NCBI RefSeq assembly: GCF_025791835.1
Contig: NZ_JAOXLP010000053.1
Coordinates: 1 to 17,498, forward strand
Origin: Roseomonas xinghualingensis
GTDB lineage: Bacteria > Pseudomonadota > Alphaproteobacteria > Acetobacterales > Acetobacteraceae
Reading direction: 5' to 3'
DNA: 17,498 nt
Part shown: positions 6,796-13,796 of the stretch, one piece after another
Position numbering within the stretch: position 1 is the stretch's first letter
How the letters are laid out: each line of letters opens with the position of its first letter
Translations under genes and position numbers: made by a program
Notes under the pieces: generated by a model
What the model saw: the letters and a program-made list of their open reading frames with translations, nothing else
Databases searched by the model: none
What the model was told of the DNA's origin: nothing

Positions 6796-6823
6796 GGGGG
6801 GCGGCCCACCGGTGCCGCCCTCC
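6796..6823 (+). terminator. Hairpin after gabD
   Basis: GGGGGGCGGC pairs with GCCGCCCTCC (one G-U pair) around an 8-nt loop, beginning 7 nt after the gabD stop. The position fits a terminator, although no T-tract follows. Confidence 0.55.
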
Positions 6824-6952
6824 GCTATCTCCCGGCCGTCCTCCAGGCCGGAGTACCTCCGTTACGGATAACCGCCGCAGCCTCTCGGAAATGAGAGCGA
6901 AGCCGGGCACGATCACGGCGTTATGGATTCGGGCAGGTGCCCAGGAGGACCC

Positions 6953-7309
6953 GTGCCGCGCGCCTTGTCCCTGTTTCCCGTCGCGATCATCCCGCTGCTG
7001 AGCCTGTGCGCAATCGTGCTGCTCGCGGATAGATCGGAGCACCAGCTCTCAGGCCTCGCCCTGCTCCTGCACATCTTCGCCGTGTCGCCACTGCTCTGGT
7101 GGATAGGGCGCCGGCTGAAGCGCCGTTGGGAGGCCAATCCAATATCCCGGGCCGATGGCCTGGTGGCTGCCATGCCTACCGTCACCGGGGCATGGAATTA
7201 CGGTGGCAACGCCGTGGGTGGGCTGGTCTTCGTTCTGCTCGCCGGCATTCCCTATCTCGCCCTCTGGCTCGGCCTGGGCCTGCATCGCCGGGATGCAAGG
7301 CTGAGCTGA
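6953..7309 (+). CDS. Small membrane protein of unknown function
   Basis: 118 residues from GTG 6953, chosen because AGGAGG (6943-6948) lies 4 nt upstream; an ATG at 6923 in the same frame has no such site. Three hydrophobic stretches are evident: about residues 5-25 (ALSLFPVAIIPLLSLCAIVL), 33-53 (LALLLHIFAVSPLLWWIG) and 88-110 (GGLVFVLLAGIPYLALWLG). Basic residues follow the second (RRLKRR) and third segments (HRRDAR), consistent with an inner-membrane protein. I do not recognise the family. It lies on its own strand-mates between gabD and gor, with a hairpin before and possibly after it. Confidence 0.65.
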   Translation: MPRALSLFPVAIIPLLSLCAIVLLADRSEHQLSGLALLLHIFAVSPLLWWIGRRLKRRWEANPISRADGLVAAMPTVTGAWNYGGNAVGGLVFVLLAGIPYLALWLGLGLHRRDARLS

Positions 7310-7316
7310 TCCCTTC

Positions 7317-7335
7317 CGGCCCTTGCGCCGGGCCG
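7317..7335 (+). terminator. Weak hairpin before gor
   Basis: CGGCCC and GGGCCG form a 6-bp stem around a 7-nt loop, 8 nt after the membrane-protein stop and 24 nt before the gor start. It may be a terminator or attenuating structure; the stem is short for a confident call. Confidence 0.3.
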
Positions 7336-7358
7336 CTTCAGAGCCGACTTTCCGGCGC

Positions 7359-8750
7359 ATGAGCGCGTCCCATCCCTACGACCTCGATCTCTTCGTCATC
7401 GGCGGCGGCAGCGCCGGCGTCAGAACCGCCCGCATCGCCGCCGGGCATGGCGCGAAGGTCGGCATTGCCGAGGGGCGCTTCTGGGGCGGCACCTGCGTGA
7501 ATGTCGGCTGCGTGCCGAAGAAGATCATGGTCCAGGCTGCGGAATACGGTGCCTGGGCGAAGGACGCCGCCGCCTTCGGCTGGACCCTGGGCGAGGCGAA
7601 GCATGACTGGGCCACCCTGGCCCGTGCCCGTGACACCGAAGTCGCCCGCCTTTCCGGCATCTACCGCCGCCTGCTGGAGGGCGTCGGCGTGCAGGTCCAT
7701 GAGGGCTACGCCCATTTCATGGGGCCGAACGAGCTTCGGGTCAGTGGGCAACGCATCACTGCCAACCGCATCATCATCGCCGTGGGCGGCAATCCCCGCC
7801 GCCCCGAGATCCCGGGCGCCGAGCATGCCTGTATCTCCGACGACCTCTTCACCCTGAAGGAGATGCCGAAGCGCGTCCTGGTCGTCGGCGGTGGCTATAT
7901 CGGCCTCGAATTCGCTTCCATGCTCCACGGCCTGGGCGCCGAGGTGACGCTCGCCTACCGCCAGTCCCTGCCGCTCCGCGGCTTCGACCATGAGCTGCGC
8001 GAGGCCGCCGCCGAAGCCCTGGCGGCCGATGGCATCACCATTTTCTCGGGCGAAACCCCGGCCGAGATCACCCTCTCCGGCGAAACCCGTGTCACCCGCA
8101 TGGCCAGTGGCAAGGTGGTGGAAGCCGACGCTGTCTTCTTCGCCACCGGCCGCGTGCCCGCCACCAAGGGGCTGGGCCTGGATGCCGCTGGCATCAACTG
8201 CCGCGAGGGCGCCGCCATCGCGGTGGATGACGACCACGCCACCAATATCCCGCATATCTACGCCATCGGCGATGTGACGGACCGCGTGAACCTCACCCCC
8301 GTCGCCACCGCCATGGGGCATGCCCTGGCCGACACGCTCTTCGGCCCGAAGCCCCGCAAGGCGTCCTACGAGAACGTCCCCAAGGCCGTCTTCACCTCGC
8401 CCCCAATGGCCAGCGTCGGCCTGACGGAGGAGGAAGCCGCCGTCCGTGGCCCCACCGAGATCTACACCAGCCGCTTCACCCCCATGCGCCACACCATCAC
8501 CAAGCGCGAGGGCCGCAAGACCCTGATGAAGCTGGTGGTGGAGGCCGGAACCGGCTGCCTGCTCGGCGCCCATATGATCGGCGAGGACAGCCCTGAGATC
8601 ATGCAGGGCATCGCGGTGGCCGTGGTGAACCGGCTGACCAAGGCCCAGCTCGACGCCACCATCGGCATCCACCCGACGGCGGCGGAGGAATTCGTGACCA
8701 TGCGCGTCGCGACCCGCCGGGTGGGGGAGGGGGCGGCGAAGGCGGCCTGA
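7359..8750 (+). CDS. gor: Glutathione-disulfide reductase
   Basis: 463 residues from ATG 7359; the upstream in-frame start at 7323 adds an Arg-rich tail not typical of the family. The FAD-binding GGGSAG (15-20), the redox-active disulfide CVNVGC (Cys46, Cys51), the second dinucleotide fold VVGGGYIGLEFAS, and the C-terminal HPTAAEE with catalytic His438 and Glu443 are all present. The arginines in YRQSLPLRGFD mark NADPH preference and separate it from dihydrolipoamide dehydrogenase and mercuric reductase. It reduces glutathione disulfide to glutathione in the cytosol and maintains thiol balance. No strong ribosome-binding site precedes the start, so start choice is less sure than function. Confidence 0.94.
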   Translation: MSASHPYDLDLFVIGGGSAGVRTARIAAGHGAKVGIAEGRFWGGTCVNVGCVPKKIMVQAAEYGAWAKDAAAFGWTLGEAKHDWATLARARDTEVARLSGIYRRLLEGVGVQVHEGYAHFMGPNELRVSGQRITANRIIIAVGGNPRRPEIPGAEHACISDDLFTLKEMPKRVLVVGGGYIGLEFASMLHGLGAEVTLAYRQSLPLRGFDHELREAAAEALAADGITIFSGETPAEITLSGETRVTRMASGKVVEADAVFFATGRVPATKGLGLDAAGINCREGAAIAVDDDHATNIPHIYAIGDVTDRVNLTPVATAMGHALADTLFGPKPRKASYENVPKAVFTSPPMASVGLTEEEAAVRGPTEIYTSRFTPMRHTITKREGRKTLMKLVVEAGTGCLLGAHMIGEDSPEIMQGIAVAVVNRLTKAQLDATIGIHPTAAEEFVTMRVATRRVGEGAAKAA

Positions 8751-8779
8751 GCCGCCCTTAACCCTTTCGGAATAGAAAT

Positions 8780-8792
8780 TATCGCGATATCG
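8780..8792. promoter_or_regulatory. Overlapping palindromes upstream of the exported small protein
   Basis: TATCGCGATA (8780-8789) is a perfect 10-bp palindrome, overlapped by CGATATCG (8785-8792). They sit in the short AT-richer gap between gor and the next gene, about 42 nt before its ATG, where an operator or promoter element would be expected. No specific regulator can be named. Confidence 0.25.
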
Positions 8793-8833
8793 TGAGCAGC
8801 CGGCGATCCAGGCCGGATCGATCGGAGTCGCTC

Positions 8834-9214
8834 ATGCATCGCCGTGCTACCGCTGTCGCTGCCCTTGCCTTGGCGGCCCTTCCATTCCTGGGGAGCCCGG
8901 GTCGGGCGCAACCCCAAAGCCATCTCGATTTCAAACTGGTCAACCGCACGGGCTACCAGATCGACCAGGTCTTCGTAGGCCGTTCGGACTCAACCTCCTG
9001 GGAAAATGACGTGCTCGGCCGCCGCGTGCTGTCGGATGGCCGCTTCCTGAACATCCGCTTCAACCCGAATTCCAGGAGTTGTCACTGGGACCTGAAGGTC
9101 ATCTACAACGATGGTGACCAGGGCCAGTGGTCCAGGCTGAACCTCTCTAATATCTCGCAGGTCACGCTCTACTGGAACCGCCGGAACGGCACGACACGGG
9201 CCGTGACCGAATAA
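8834..9214 (+). CDS. Small exported protein of unknown function
   Basis: 126 residues. The ATG at 8834 is preferred over GTG 8792 because GGAG (8824-8827) is 6 nt upstream and because it gives a clean signal peptide (MHRRATAVAALALAALPFLG, cleavage near GRAQ). The mature domain of about 85 residues is beta-rich: FKLVNRTGYQIDQVFVG, DVLGRRVLSDGRFLNIRF, SCHWDLKVIYNDG and VTLYWNR. The pattern resembles a group of short periplasmic proteins in Rhodospirillales with a G-Y/T-I-x-x-V/L-F-V beginning and a CxWDxxVxYxDG centre. Only one cysteine (in SRSCHW) is visible in the mature part. Function unknown. It follows gor on the same strand after 83 nt and ends before a hairpin. Confidence 0.72.
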   Translation: MHRRATAVAALALAALPFLGSPGRAQPQSHLDFKLVNRTGYQIDQVFVGRSDSTSWENDVLGRRVLSDGRFLNIRFNPNSRSCHWDLKVIYNDGDQGQWSRLNLSNISQVTLYWNRRNGTTRAVTE

Positions 9215-9232
9215 GTTCCTTCGCTGGCCCGC

Positions 9233-9260
9233 CTCCGGCAGCCCATATGTGTTGCCGGAG
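9233..9260 (+). terminator. Hairpin after the exported small protein
   Basis: CTCCGGCA and TGCCGGAG form a perfect 8-bp stem around a 12-nt loop, 19 nt after the stop codon. It precedes the putative promoter of the DAHP synthase operon, consistent with a transcription-unit boundary. Confidence 0.5.
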
Positions 9261-9285
9261 CATTCCTGCCCGTTTCGCTACGCCC

Positions 9286-9313
9286 TTGCTACCGGCCCCC
9301 CCCTCGCTATGGT
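9286..9313 (+). promoter_or_regulatory. Candidate promoter of the DAHP synthase operon
   Basis: TTGCTA (9286-9291), a 16-nt spacer and TATGGT (9308-9313) resemble a sigma-70 promoter. It would give a leader of about 45 nt before the ATG at 9365. No attenuator-like leader peptide rich in aromatic residues is seen in that leader. Confidence 0.4.
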
Positions 9314-9364
9314 GCCCAACCCGCCGGACACTCAGAGCGGGCGCCACACACCGGACGTAGCAAG

Positions 9365-10747
9365 ATGACCACCTCCTCCTGGCACCCTGCCTCCTGGCGC
9401 GACATGCCGATCCGCCAGGTTCCCGAATACCCGGACCAGACCCGCCTGCGGGCCATGGAGGAGAAGCTCGGCCGATTTCCCCCGCTCGTTTTTGCGGGTG
9501 AGTGCGACCGCCTGACCAACCTCCTGGCCGAAGCCGGGGAGGGGCGCGCCTTCGTCCTCCAGGGCGGCGACTGCGCCGAGAGCTTCTCGGACTTCAACGC
9601 CAACAACATCCGCGACACCTTCCGGGTGCTGCTGCAGATGGCCGTGGTCCTCACCTTCGGCGGCGGCCTGCCCGTGGTGAAGCTCGGCCGCATGGCCGGC
9701 CAGTTCGCCAAGCCCCGCAGCAGCGACACCGAGACCCAGGGCGGGGAGACGCTTCCCTCCTACCGGGGCGACATCATCAACGGCTCGGAATTCACCCCCG
9801 AGGCCCGCATCCCCGATCCGCAGCGGATGGAATTCGCCTATCTGCAATCGGCGGCGACCCTGAACCTGCTCCGCGCCTTCGCGACCGGCGGCTTCGCGGA
9901 CCTGCACGAGGTCCATCGCTGGAATCTCGGCTTCGTCGCCCGCTCCCCGCTGGCCGACCGCTATGCCGACATCGCCCAGCGCATCGACGAGACGCTGCGC
10001 TTCATGGCCGCCTGCGGCATGAACAGCCTCACCGCTCCGCAGATCCGCGAGACGGAGTTCTACACCTCGCACGAAGCTCTCCTCCTTCCCTTCGAGGAGG
10101 CGCTGACGCGCGAGCCGATGACCCATCCGCGCCGGCACTACGCCTGCTCCGCCCATTTCCTCTGGATCGGCGACCGCACGCGGCAGCCGGATGGCGCGCA
10201 TGTCGAGTTCCTCAGCGGGGTCGCGAACCCCATCGGCCTGAAGGTCGGCCCGACGACGGAGGTGGAAGACCTCCTCCGCCTGGCGGACCGGCTGAACCCG
10301 AACAACAAGGCCGGCCGCCTGACCCTCATCGCCCGCATGGGCGCAGCGAAGCTGGAGCAGAAGCTCCCCACGCTGATCCGCGCCATCCAGCGCGAGGGCC
10401 GCAAGGTCACCTGGCTGACCGACCCGATGCATGGCAACACGCATTCGGCCGGCGGCTACAAGACCCGCTCCTTCGATGCGATCCTGCAGGAGGTGCGTGG
10501 CTTCTTCGAGATCCATGACGCCGAGGGCACCTTCCCCGGCGGCGTGCATGTCGAGATGACGGGCCGCGACGTCACCGAATGCCTCGGCGGCGCCCATTGC
10601 CTGACGGAAGCCGATCTCTCCGCGAACTACGCCACCTTCTGCGACCCCCGCCTGAATGCGGAGCAGTCGCTGGAACTGGCCTTCCTCGTGGCCGAGGGGC
10701 TGAAGTCCCGCCGCGGCGCCAGCATCCAACTCCAGGCGGCGCAGTAG
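9365..10747 (+). CDS. Class II 3-deoxy-7-phosphoheptulonate synthase (DAHP synthase)
   Basis: 460 residues, normal for the plant-like class II (AroA-II) enzyme. It condenses phosphoenolpyruvate and erythrose-4-phosphate to DAHP, the entry step of the shikimate pathway. Diagnostic motifs in order: WHPASWR near the N-terminus, [10 protein letters not shown] with metal-binding Cys70, [64 protein letters not shown] and CDPRLN. All substrate- and metal-site signatures appear intact. Class II enzymes need a divalent metal and are often inhibited by aromatic amino acids through N-terminal extensions; here the N-terminus is short. It is the first gene of a plus-strand run and is only 2 nt from the nicotinate phosphoribosyltransferase gene. 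Confidence 0.95.
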   Translation: MTTSSWHPASWRDMPIRQVPEYPDQTRLRAMEEKLGRFPPLVFAGECDRLTNLLAEAGEGRAFVLQGGDCAESFSDFNANNIRDTFRVLLQMAVVLTFGGGLPVVKLGRMAGQFAKPRSSDTETQGGETLPSYRGDIINGSEFTPEARIPDPQRMEFAYLQSAATLNLLRAFATGGFADLHEVHRWNLGFVARSPLADRYADIAQRIDETLRFMAACGMNSLTAPQIRETEFYTSHEALLLPFEEALTREPMTHPRRHYACSAHFLWIGDRTRQPDGAHVEFLSGVANPIGLKVGPTTEVEDLLRLADRLNPNNKAGRLTLIARMGAAKLEQKLPTLIRAIQREGRKVTWLTDPMHGNTHSAGGYKTRSFDAILQEVRGFFEIHDAEGTFPGGVHVEMTGRDVTECLGGAHCLTEADLSANYATFCDPRLNAEQSLELAFLVAEGLKSRRGASIQLQAAQ

Positions 10748-10749
10748 CC

Positions 10750-11892
10750 ATGGATGCGCTGCCACCTGAGAGCCCCCTCGAAGCGGACATCGCCGCACGG
10801 ACCGATGTCTACTTCAAGCGTACCAGGGCGATCGTGCAGCGCTTCGGCAACGCTCGCGTCACCTACGCCATCTTCCTGCGGCGCCCTGTCGTCTGCGCCC
10901 CGAAGCTGATGCTGGACTGGCTTAGTGCCGTCTCGCGCCAGCGCGGCGCGGAGGTGTCGGTGGAACTGATGCACAAGGAAGGCACCTGGGTCGGCGCGGG
11001 TGACCCGATCCTCTACCTGACCGGCTCCTTCTCCCATCTGGCCGATCTGGAAACCCTGCTCCTGCAGAAGCTCGGCGCCGCCTGTGTCGCCGCGCACAAC
11101 GCCTATCAGATGTGCCTCGAACTGCCACATATCGCCTTCCTGGCGATGGAGGCGCGCCACTGCGCCGGGGCCGAGATGCAGGAGATCATGGCCTATGCCG
11201 CCGCCGTCGGCGGCAAGGCCGCGCAGGACGAGGGGGCGAAGGGCTTCGTCGGCAATGCCAATGACGCCACCGCCCATTACTACGGCGCTCCGCGCGGCGC
11301 GGGCACCATGCCCCATGCCCTGATCGGCTATGCCGGCAGCACGCTCCGTGCCGCCGAGATGTTCCACGAGACCTATCCGGACGACAATCTCACCGTCCTC
11401 GTGGATTATTTCGGCCAGGAGGTGACCGACGGCCTCGCCGTCTGCCGCCGCTTCCCCGAGCTCGCCGCCGCGGGGCGCATGGCCGTGCGCCTGGACACCC
11501 ATGGCGGCCGCTTTCTCGAAGGGCTGGACCCCGCCACCTCCTATGCGGTGATCGAGCGCCACGCCCCCGGCGCCATCCGCCGCTACCGCAGCGATGCCGA
11601 ACTGCGCCACTTGGTCGGCACCGGTGTCTCCGCCGCCGCCATCTGGCGCATGCGCGATGCGCTGGACGAGGCTGGGTTCCCGAAGGTCCGGATCATCGCC
11701 TCTTCCGGCTTCGGCGTGTCCAAATGCCGCGTGATGGCTGAGGCGAAGGCCCCGATCGATGTCGTCGGCACGGGCAGCTTCATTCCCAACAACTGGAGCG
11801 AGACCTACGCCACCGCCGATATCGTGGCCTATGATGGCGTGCCGCGCGTGAAGGTCGGCCGCGAGTTCCTGCTGCGCGACGCAGGCAGGTAG
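10750..11892 (+). CDS. Nicotinate phosphoribosyltransferase
   Basis: 380 residues, on the short side of the family. It converts nicotinate, PRPP and ATP to nicotinate mononucleotide in the Preiss-Handler NAD salvage pathway. Visible features: N-terminal ARTDVYFKRTRAIV, the beta-sandwich segment GTWVGAGDPILYLTGSF, SHLADLETLLLQKL, GFVGNANDATAHYYG, GTMPHALIGYAG with the probable phospho-accepting His189, VDYFGQEV, VRLDTHGG, IIASSGFG and a final VVGTGSF. The N-terminus is closer to archaeal and alphaproteobacterial NAPRT-like proteins than to E. coli PncB, hence no symbol. A quinolinate phosphoribosyltransferase role is less likely given the NAPRT motifs. It starts 2 nt after the DAHP synthase stop, with no strong ribosome-binding site, which suggests translational coupling. 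Confidence 0.88.
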   Translation: MDALPPESPLEADIAARTDVYFKRTRAIVQRFGNARVTYAIFLRRPVVCAPKLMLDWLSAVSRQRGAEVSVELMHKEGTWVGAGDPILYLTGSFSHLADLETLLLQKLGAACVAAHNAYQMCLELPHIAFLAMEARHCAGAEMQEIMAYAAAVGGKAAQDEGAKGFVGNANDATAHYYGAPRGAGTMPHALIGYAGSTLRAAEMFHETYPDDNLTVLVDYFGQEVTDGLAVCRRFPELAAAGRMAVRLDTHGGRFLEGLDPATSYAVIERHAPGAIRRYRSDAELRHLVGTGVSAAAIWRMRDALDEAGFPKVRIIASSGFGVSKCRVMAEAKAPIDVVGTGSFIPNNWSETYATADIVAYDGVPRVKVGREFLLRDAGR

Positions 11893-11915
11893 CACGCCCC
11901 GAAACGGCCTGGCCG

Positions 11916-11938
11916 CCGGGCCTGCCCGTCAGGCCGGG
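11916..11938 (+). terminator. Imperfect hairpin between NAPRT and NadE-like genes
   Basis: GGCCTG (11919-11924) and CAGGCC (11930-11935) pair around a 5-nt loop, extended by CC/GG after one mismatch. It starts 24 nt after the NAPRT stop. It is short, so it may be a partial terminator or simply GC-rich sequence. Confidence 0.3.
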
Positions 11939-11963
11939 TTTCCGGCCCCGCGCCGCGAGCATC

Positions 11964-11969
11964 TAGGCT
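11964..11969 (+). promoter_or_regulatory. Candidate -10 element just before the NadE-like start
   Basis: TAGGCT lies 7 nt before the ATG at 11977. No ribosome-binding site is seen in the gap, and the same hexamer occurs 5 nt before another gene at 16986. Together these suggest a leaderless transcript; no convincing -35 element is visible. Confidence 0.3.
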
Positions 11970-11976
11970 GCGCCCC

Positions 11977-13404
11977 ATGCCAGAATCCCTTCGTATCGCC
12001 ATCGCGCAGACCAATCCGCGCATGGCGGACCCCGAGGCGAATGCCGGCCGCCTCCGCGGGCTCCGTGCCCAGGCCGCCATGCAAGGCGCTGACCTCCTCC
12101 TCACCCCGGAGCTTTCCCTCTCCGGCGCCGTCCCTGCCGAACTCGCCGTCCATCCCGGCTTCGCCGCCGCCTGCGAGGCCGCCCTGGCCAGCCTTGCCGC
12201 CGAAACCGCCGATGGCGGCCCCGCCCTCATCCTCGGCACCCCCTGGCGGGATGGCCCCCGGCTGCACGACTCCATTGCCCTGCTGGAAGGCGGCACTATC
12301 CGTGCCCGCCGCGCCGCGCATGAACCCCGCCCCGGCTACGATCCCGGCCCGGTCCCAGGCCCCATCGCCTTCCGTGAAACCCGCCTCGGCCTCATGACCG
12401 GCCGCGACTGGCGCCACCCCGCCACGCCCGAAACCCTGGCGGAAACCGGCGCCGAACTGCTGATCGCGCTCGATTCCCTTCCCGCCGGTCCTGAGGCTGA
12501 CGAAACCCGCCTTCAGACCGCCCTGGCCCGGGTGGTGGAGAACGATCTTCCCCTGATCCTCCTCAACCGCCTCGGTGCCGAGGAGGAGGAGGCCCATGAC
12601 GGCGCCGCCCTGATCCTGAACGCGGATCGTGCCCCCGCCCTCCGCCTCCCACCCTTCGCCGAAGGCCTCACCCTCACCGAATGGCGGCATGACGGCACCC
12701 GGTGGTATTGTGTCCCCCAGCCATCCCCACCCCCGATGCCTGCTCCGGAGCAACTCTGGCGCGCCATCCTCCTCGCCCTACGCGACCATGCGGATCGCCA
12801 CGAGGCCGCTGCCTTCCTCATCCCGCTGTCACTGTCATCCTCTCCCGAAAGCGCCCTGGCCGCCCTCCTGGCCGCCGATGCCTTCGGCCCGGCCCGCCTC
12901 CGCGCCCTGCTGGCGGAACCGGAAGGGGAGGGGGCCGCTCCGGACTTCGCCCACCGCCTGGGCATCCCCTTCGAAACCCTCGATCTCGCCCCCGCCCTGG
13001 CGGCCCTGCCATGGGCCGCTGCTGCGCAACTCCATCAGCTGGCCCTGGACAGCTTGGCCGAAACCACCGGCGCCCTTCCCATCGTCACGGTCCCAAGCGC
13101 CTGCCCGACTGCCTTCGCCCCGTTGAAGTACCTCTCCGGACCCGAACGCCGCGCCCTTGCCGTCTGGCGGAACGCGAACCACCCCTCCGGCCTGCTCGGT
13201 CCCGGCAACCCCGCCCTGCCACTTCCCCCCGTGGACAGTCCCGCCGCGACGGGGCATGACCCCGCCCCCCCGCGGCGGCTCTGGCAAAGTCTTGCCCTGG
13301 CGGATTACAAGCGGCGCCAGGCCCCGCCCGGCGTGAAGCCCGGCCCCCGTGCCCCTGGGCACGACCGGCGCCACACCAACCCCGACGGACCAAAGGCGCC
13401 ATGA
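11977..13404 (+). CDS. Degenerate glutamine-dependent NAD synthetase homologue (probable pseudoenzyme)
   Basis: 475 residues in one open frame. Homology to bifunctional NadE runs from end to end: RIAIAQTNPRMADPEAN, LLLTPELSLSG and TADGGPALILGTPW (nitrilase-type glutaminase), RLQTALARVVENDLPLILLN, then ALAVWRNANHPSGLLGP and YKRRQAPPGVK (444-454), the NadE C-terminal signature. Both active sites look destroyed. In the glutaminase triad Glu45 remains, but the Lys region reads RRAAHEPRPGYD and the nucleophile Cys (VCEDIW in NadE) is Gly142 in MTGRDW. The ATP pyrophosphatase loop SGGIDS is replaced by LSLSSSPES (284-292), and the TGNKSE and PPSAELRP segments are absent, making it shorter than the usual 540-plus residues. 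It overlaps the next gene by 4 nt (ATGA). It could be a decaying gene or a repurposed protein; NAD synthesis must be provided elsewhere. Confidence 0.8.
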   Translation: MPESLRIAIAQTNPRMADPEANAGRLRGLRAQAAMQGADLLLTPELSLSGAVPAELAVHPGFAAACEAALASLAAETADGGPALILGTPWRDGPRLHDSIALLEGGTIRARRAAHEPRPGYDPGPVPGPIAFRETRLGLMTGRDWRHPATPETLAETGAELLIALDSLPAGPEADETRLQTALARVVENDLPLILLNRLGAEEEEAHDGAALILNADRAPALRLPPFAEGLTLTEWRHDGTRWYCVPQPSPPPMPAPEQLWRAILLALRDHADRHEAAAFLIPLSLSSSPESALAALLAADAFGPARLRALLAEPEGEGAAPDFAHRLGIPFETLDLAPALAALPWAAAAQLHQLALDSLAETTGALPIVTVPSACPTAFAPLKYLSGPERRALAVWRNANHPSGLLGPGNPALPLPPVDSPAATGHDPAPPRRLWQSLALADYKRRQAPPGVKPGPRAPGHDRRHTNPDGPKAP

Positions 13405-13796
13405 CCAATTCTCCGCACCCCACCGCCAGCGGCCCCTTCGTCCGCATCAAGGACCTGTCGGGAGGCAATGGGGACGAGCCCGTGGAGGAGATCCGCGGCT
13501 TCCTCACCACCGCCGATGCCGCGACCTTCGCCCGCCGCTATGTGCGCGACAGCATCGAGCGCTGCCGTGCGCCGGGCATGGATGCGGAGGTCGTCCTCGC
13601 TGCCTGGTTCGCCTTCGGCGAGGATGCCGAGGCCCTGGACCCTTCCGGCGAGCACTGGACCTCGGCCGCAGAGATTCGCGCCTTCGCCGCCAAGCCCCCC
13701 CGAACCAAGTCCGAGCGCAACTGGCGCGCCCTGGACCCCCGCAAGAACATGACTGACGACGAGGAAGACGACGTGAACGGAGACCAGGGCGAATGA
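13401..13796 (+). CDS. Small conserved acidic protein of unknown function
   Basis: 131 residues, soluble. It begins inside the NadE-like stop codon (ATGA at 13401-13404) and its own stop overlaps the gltX start in the same way (13793-13796), so the three genes are almost certainly translated together. The central part is helical with FVRIKDLSG, EEIRGFLTTADAATFARRYVRDSIERCR and VVLAAWFAFGEDAEAL; the C-terminus is strongly acidic (DDEEDD) and probably disordered. I do not recognise a named domain. The tight coupling to gltX, and a position between metabolic and tRNA-charging genes, give the only hint of role. AAAGGCG before the ATG may act as a weak ribosome-binding site. Confidence 0.75.
   Translation: MTNSPHPTASGPFVRIKDLSGGNGDEPVEEIRGFLTTADAATFARRYVRDSIERCRAPGMDAEVVLAAWFAFGEDAEALDPSGEHWTSAAEIRAFAAKPPRTKSERNWRALDPRKNMTDDEEDDVNGDQGE

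Noticed and set aside
5100..6809. 569-residue open frame antisense to gabD
   Set aside because: It lies opposite a clear aldehyde dehydrogenase. Its sequence is Gly/Ala/Asp/His-rich with no recognisable motif, as expected for a shadow frame in GC-rich DNA.
7338..8672. 444-residue open frame antisense to gor
   Set aside because: Shadow of the glutathione reductase gene; low-complexity composition and no motifs.
9332..11895. Long antisense frames opposite DAHP synthase and NAPRT
   Set aside because: Both are fully explained by the strongly supported plus-strand genes. Stop codons are rare in such GC-rich sequence, so long frames arise by chance.
11977..13404. Loss of NadE motifs explained by sequencing frameshifts
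   Set aside because: Homology to NadE continues in the same frame before, between and after the altered motifs, so paired frameshifts around each motif are unlikely.
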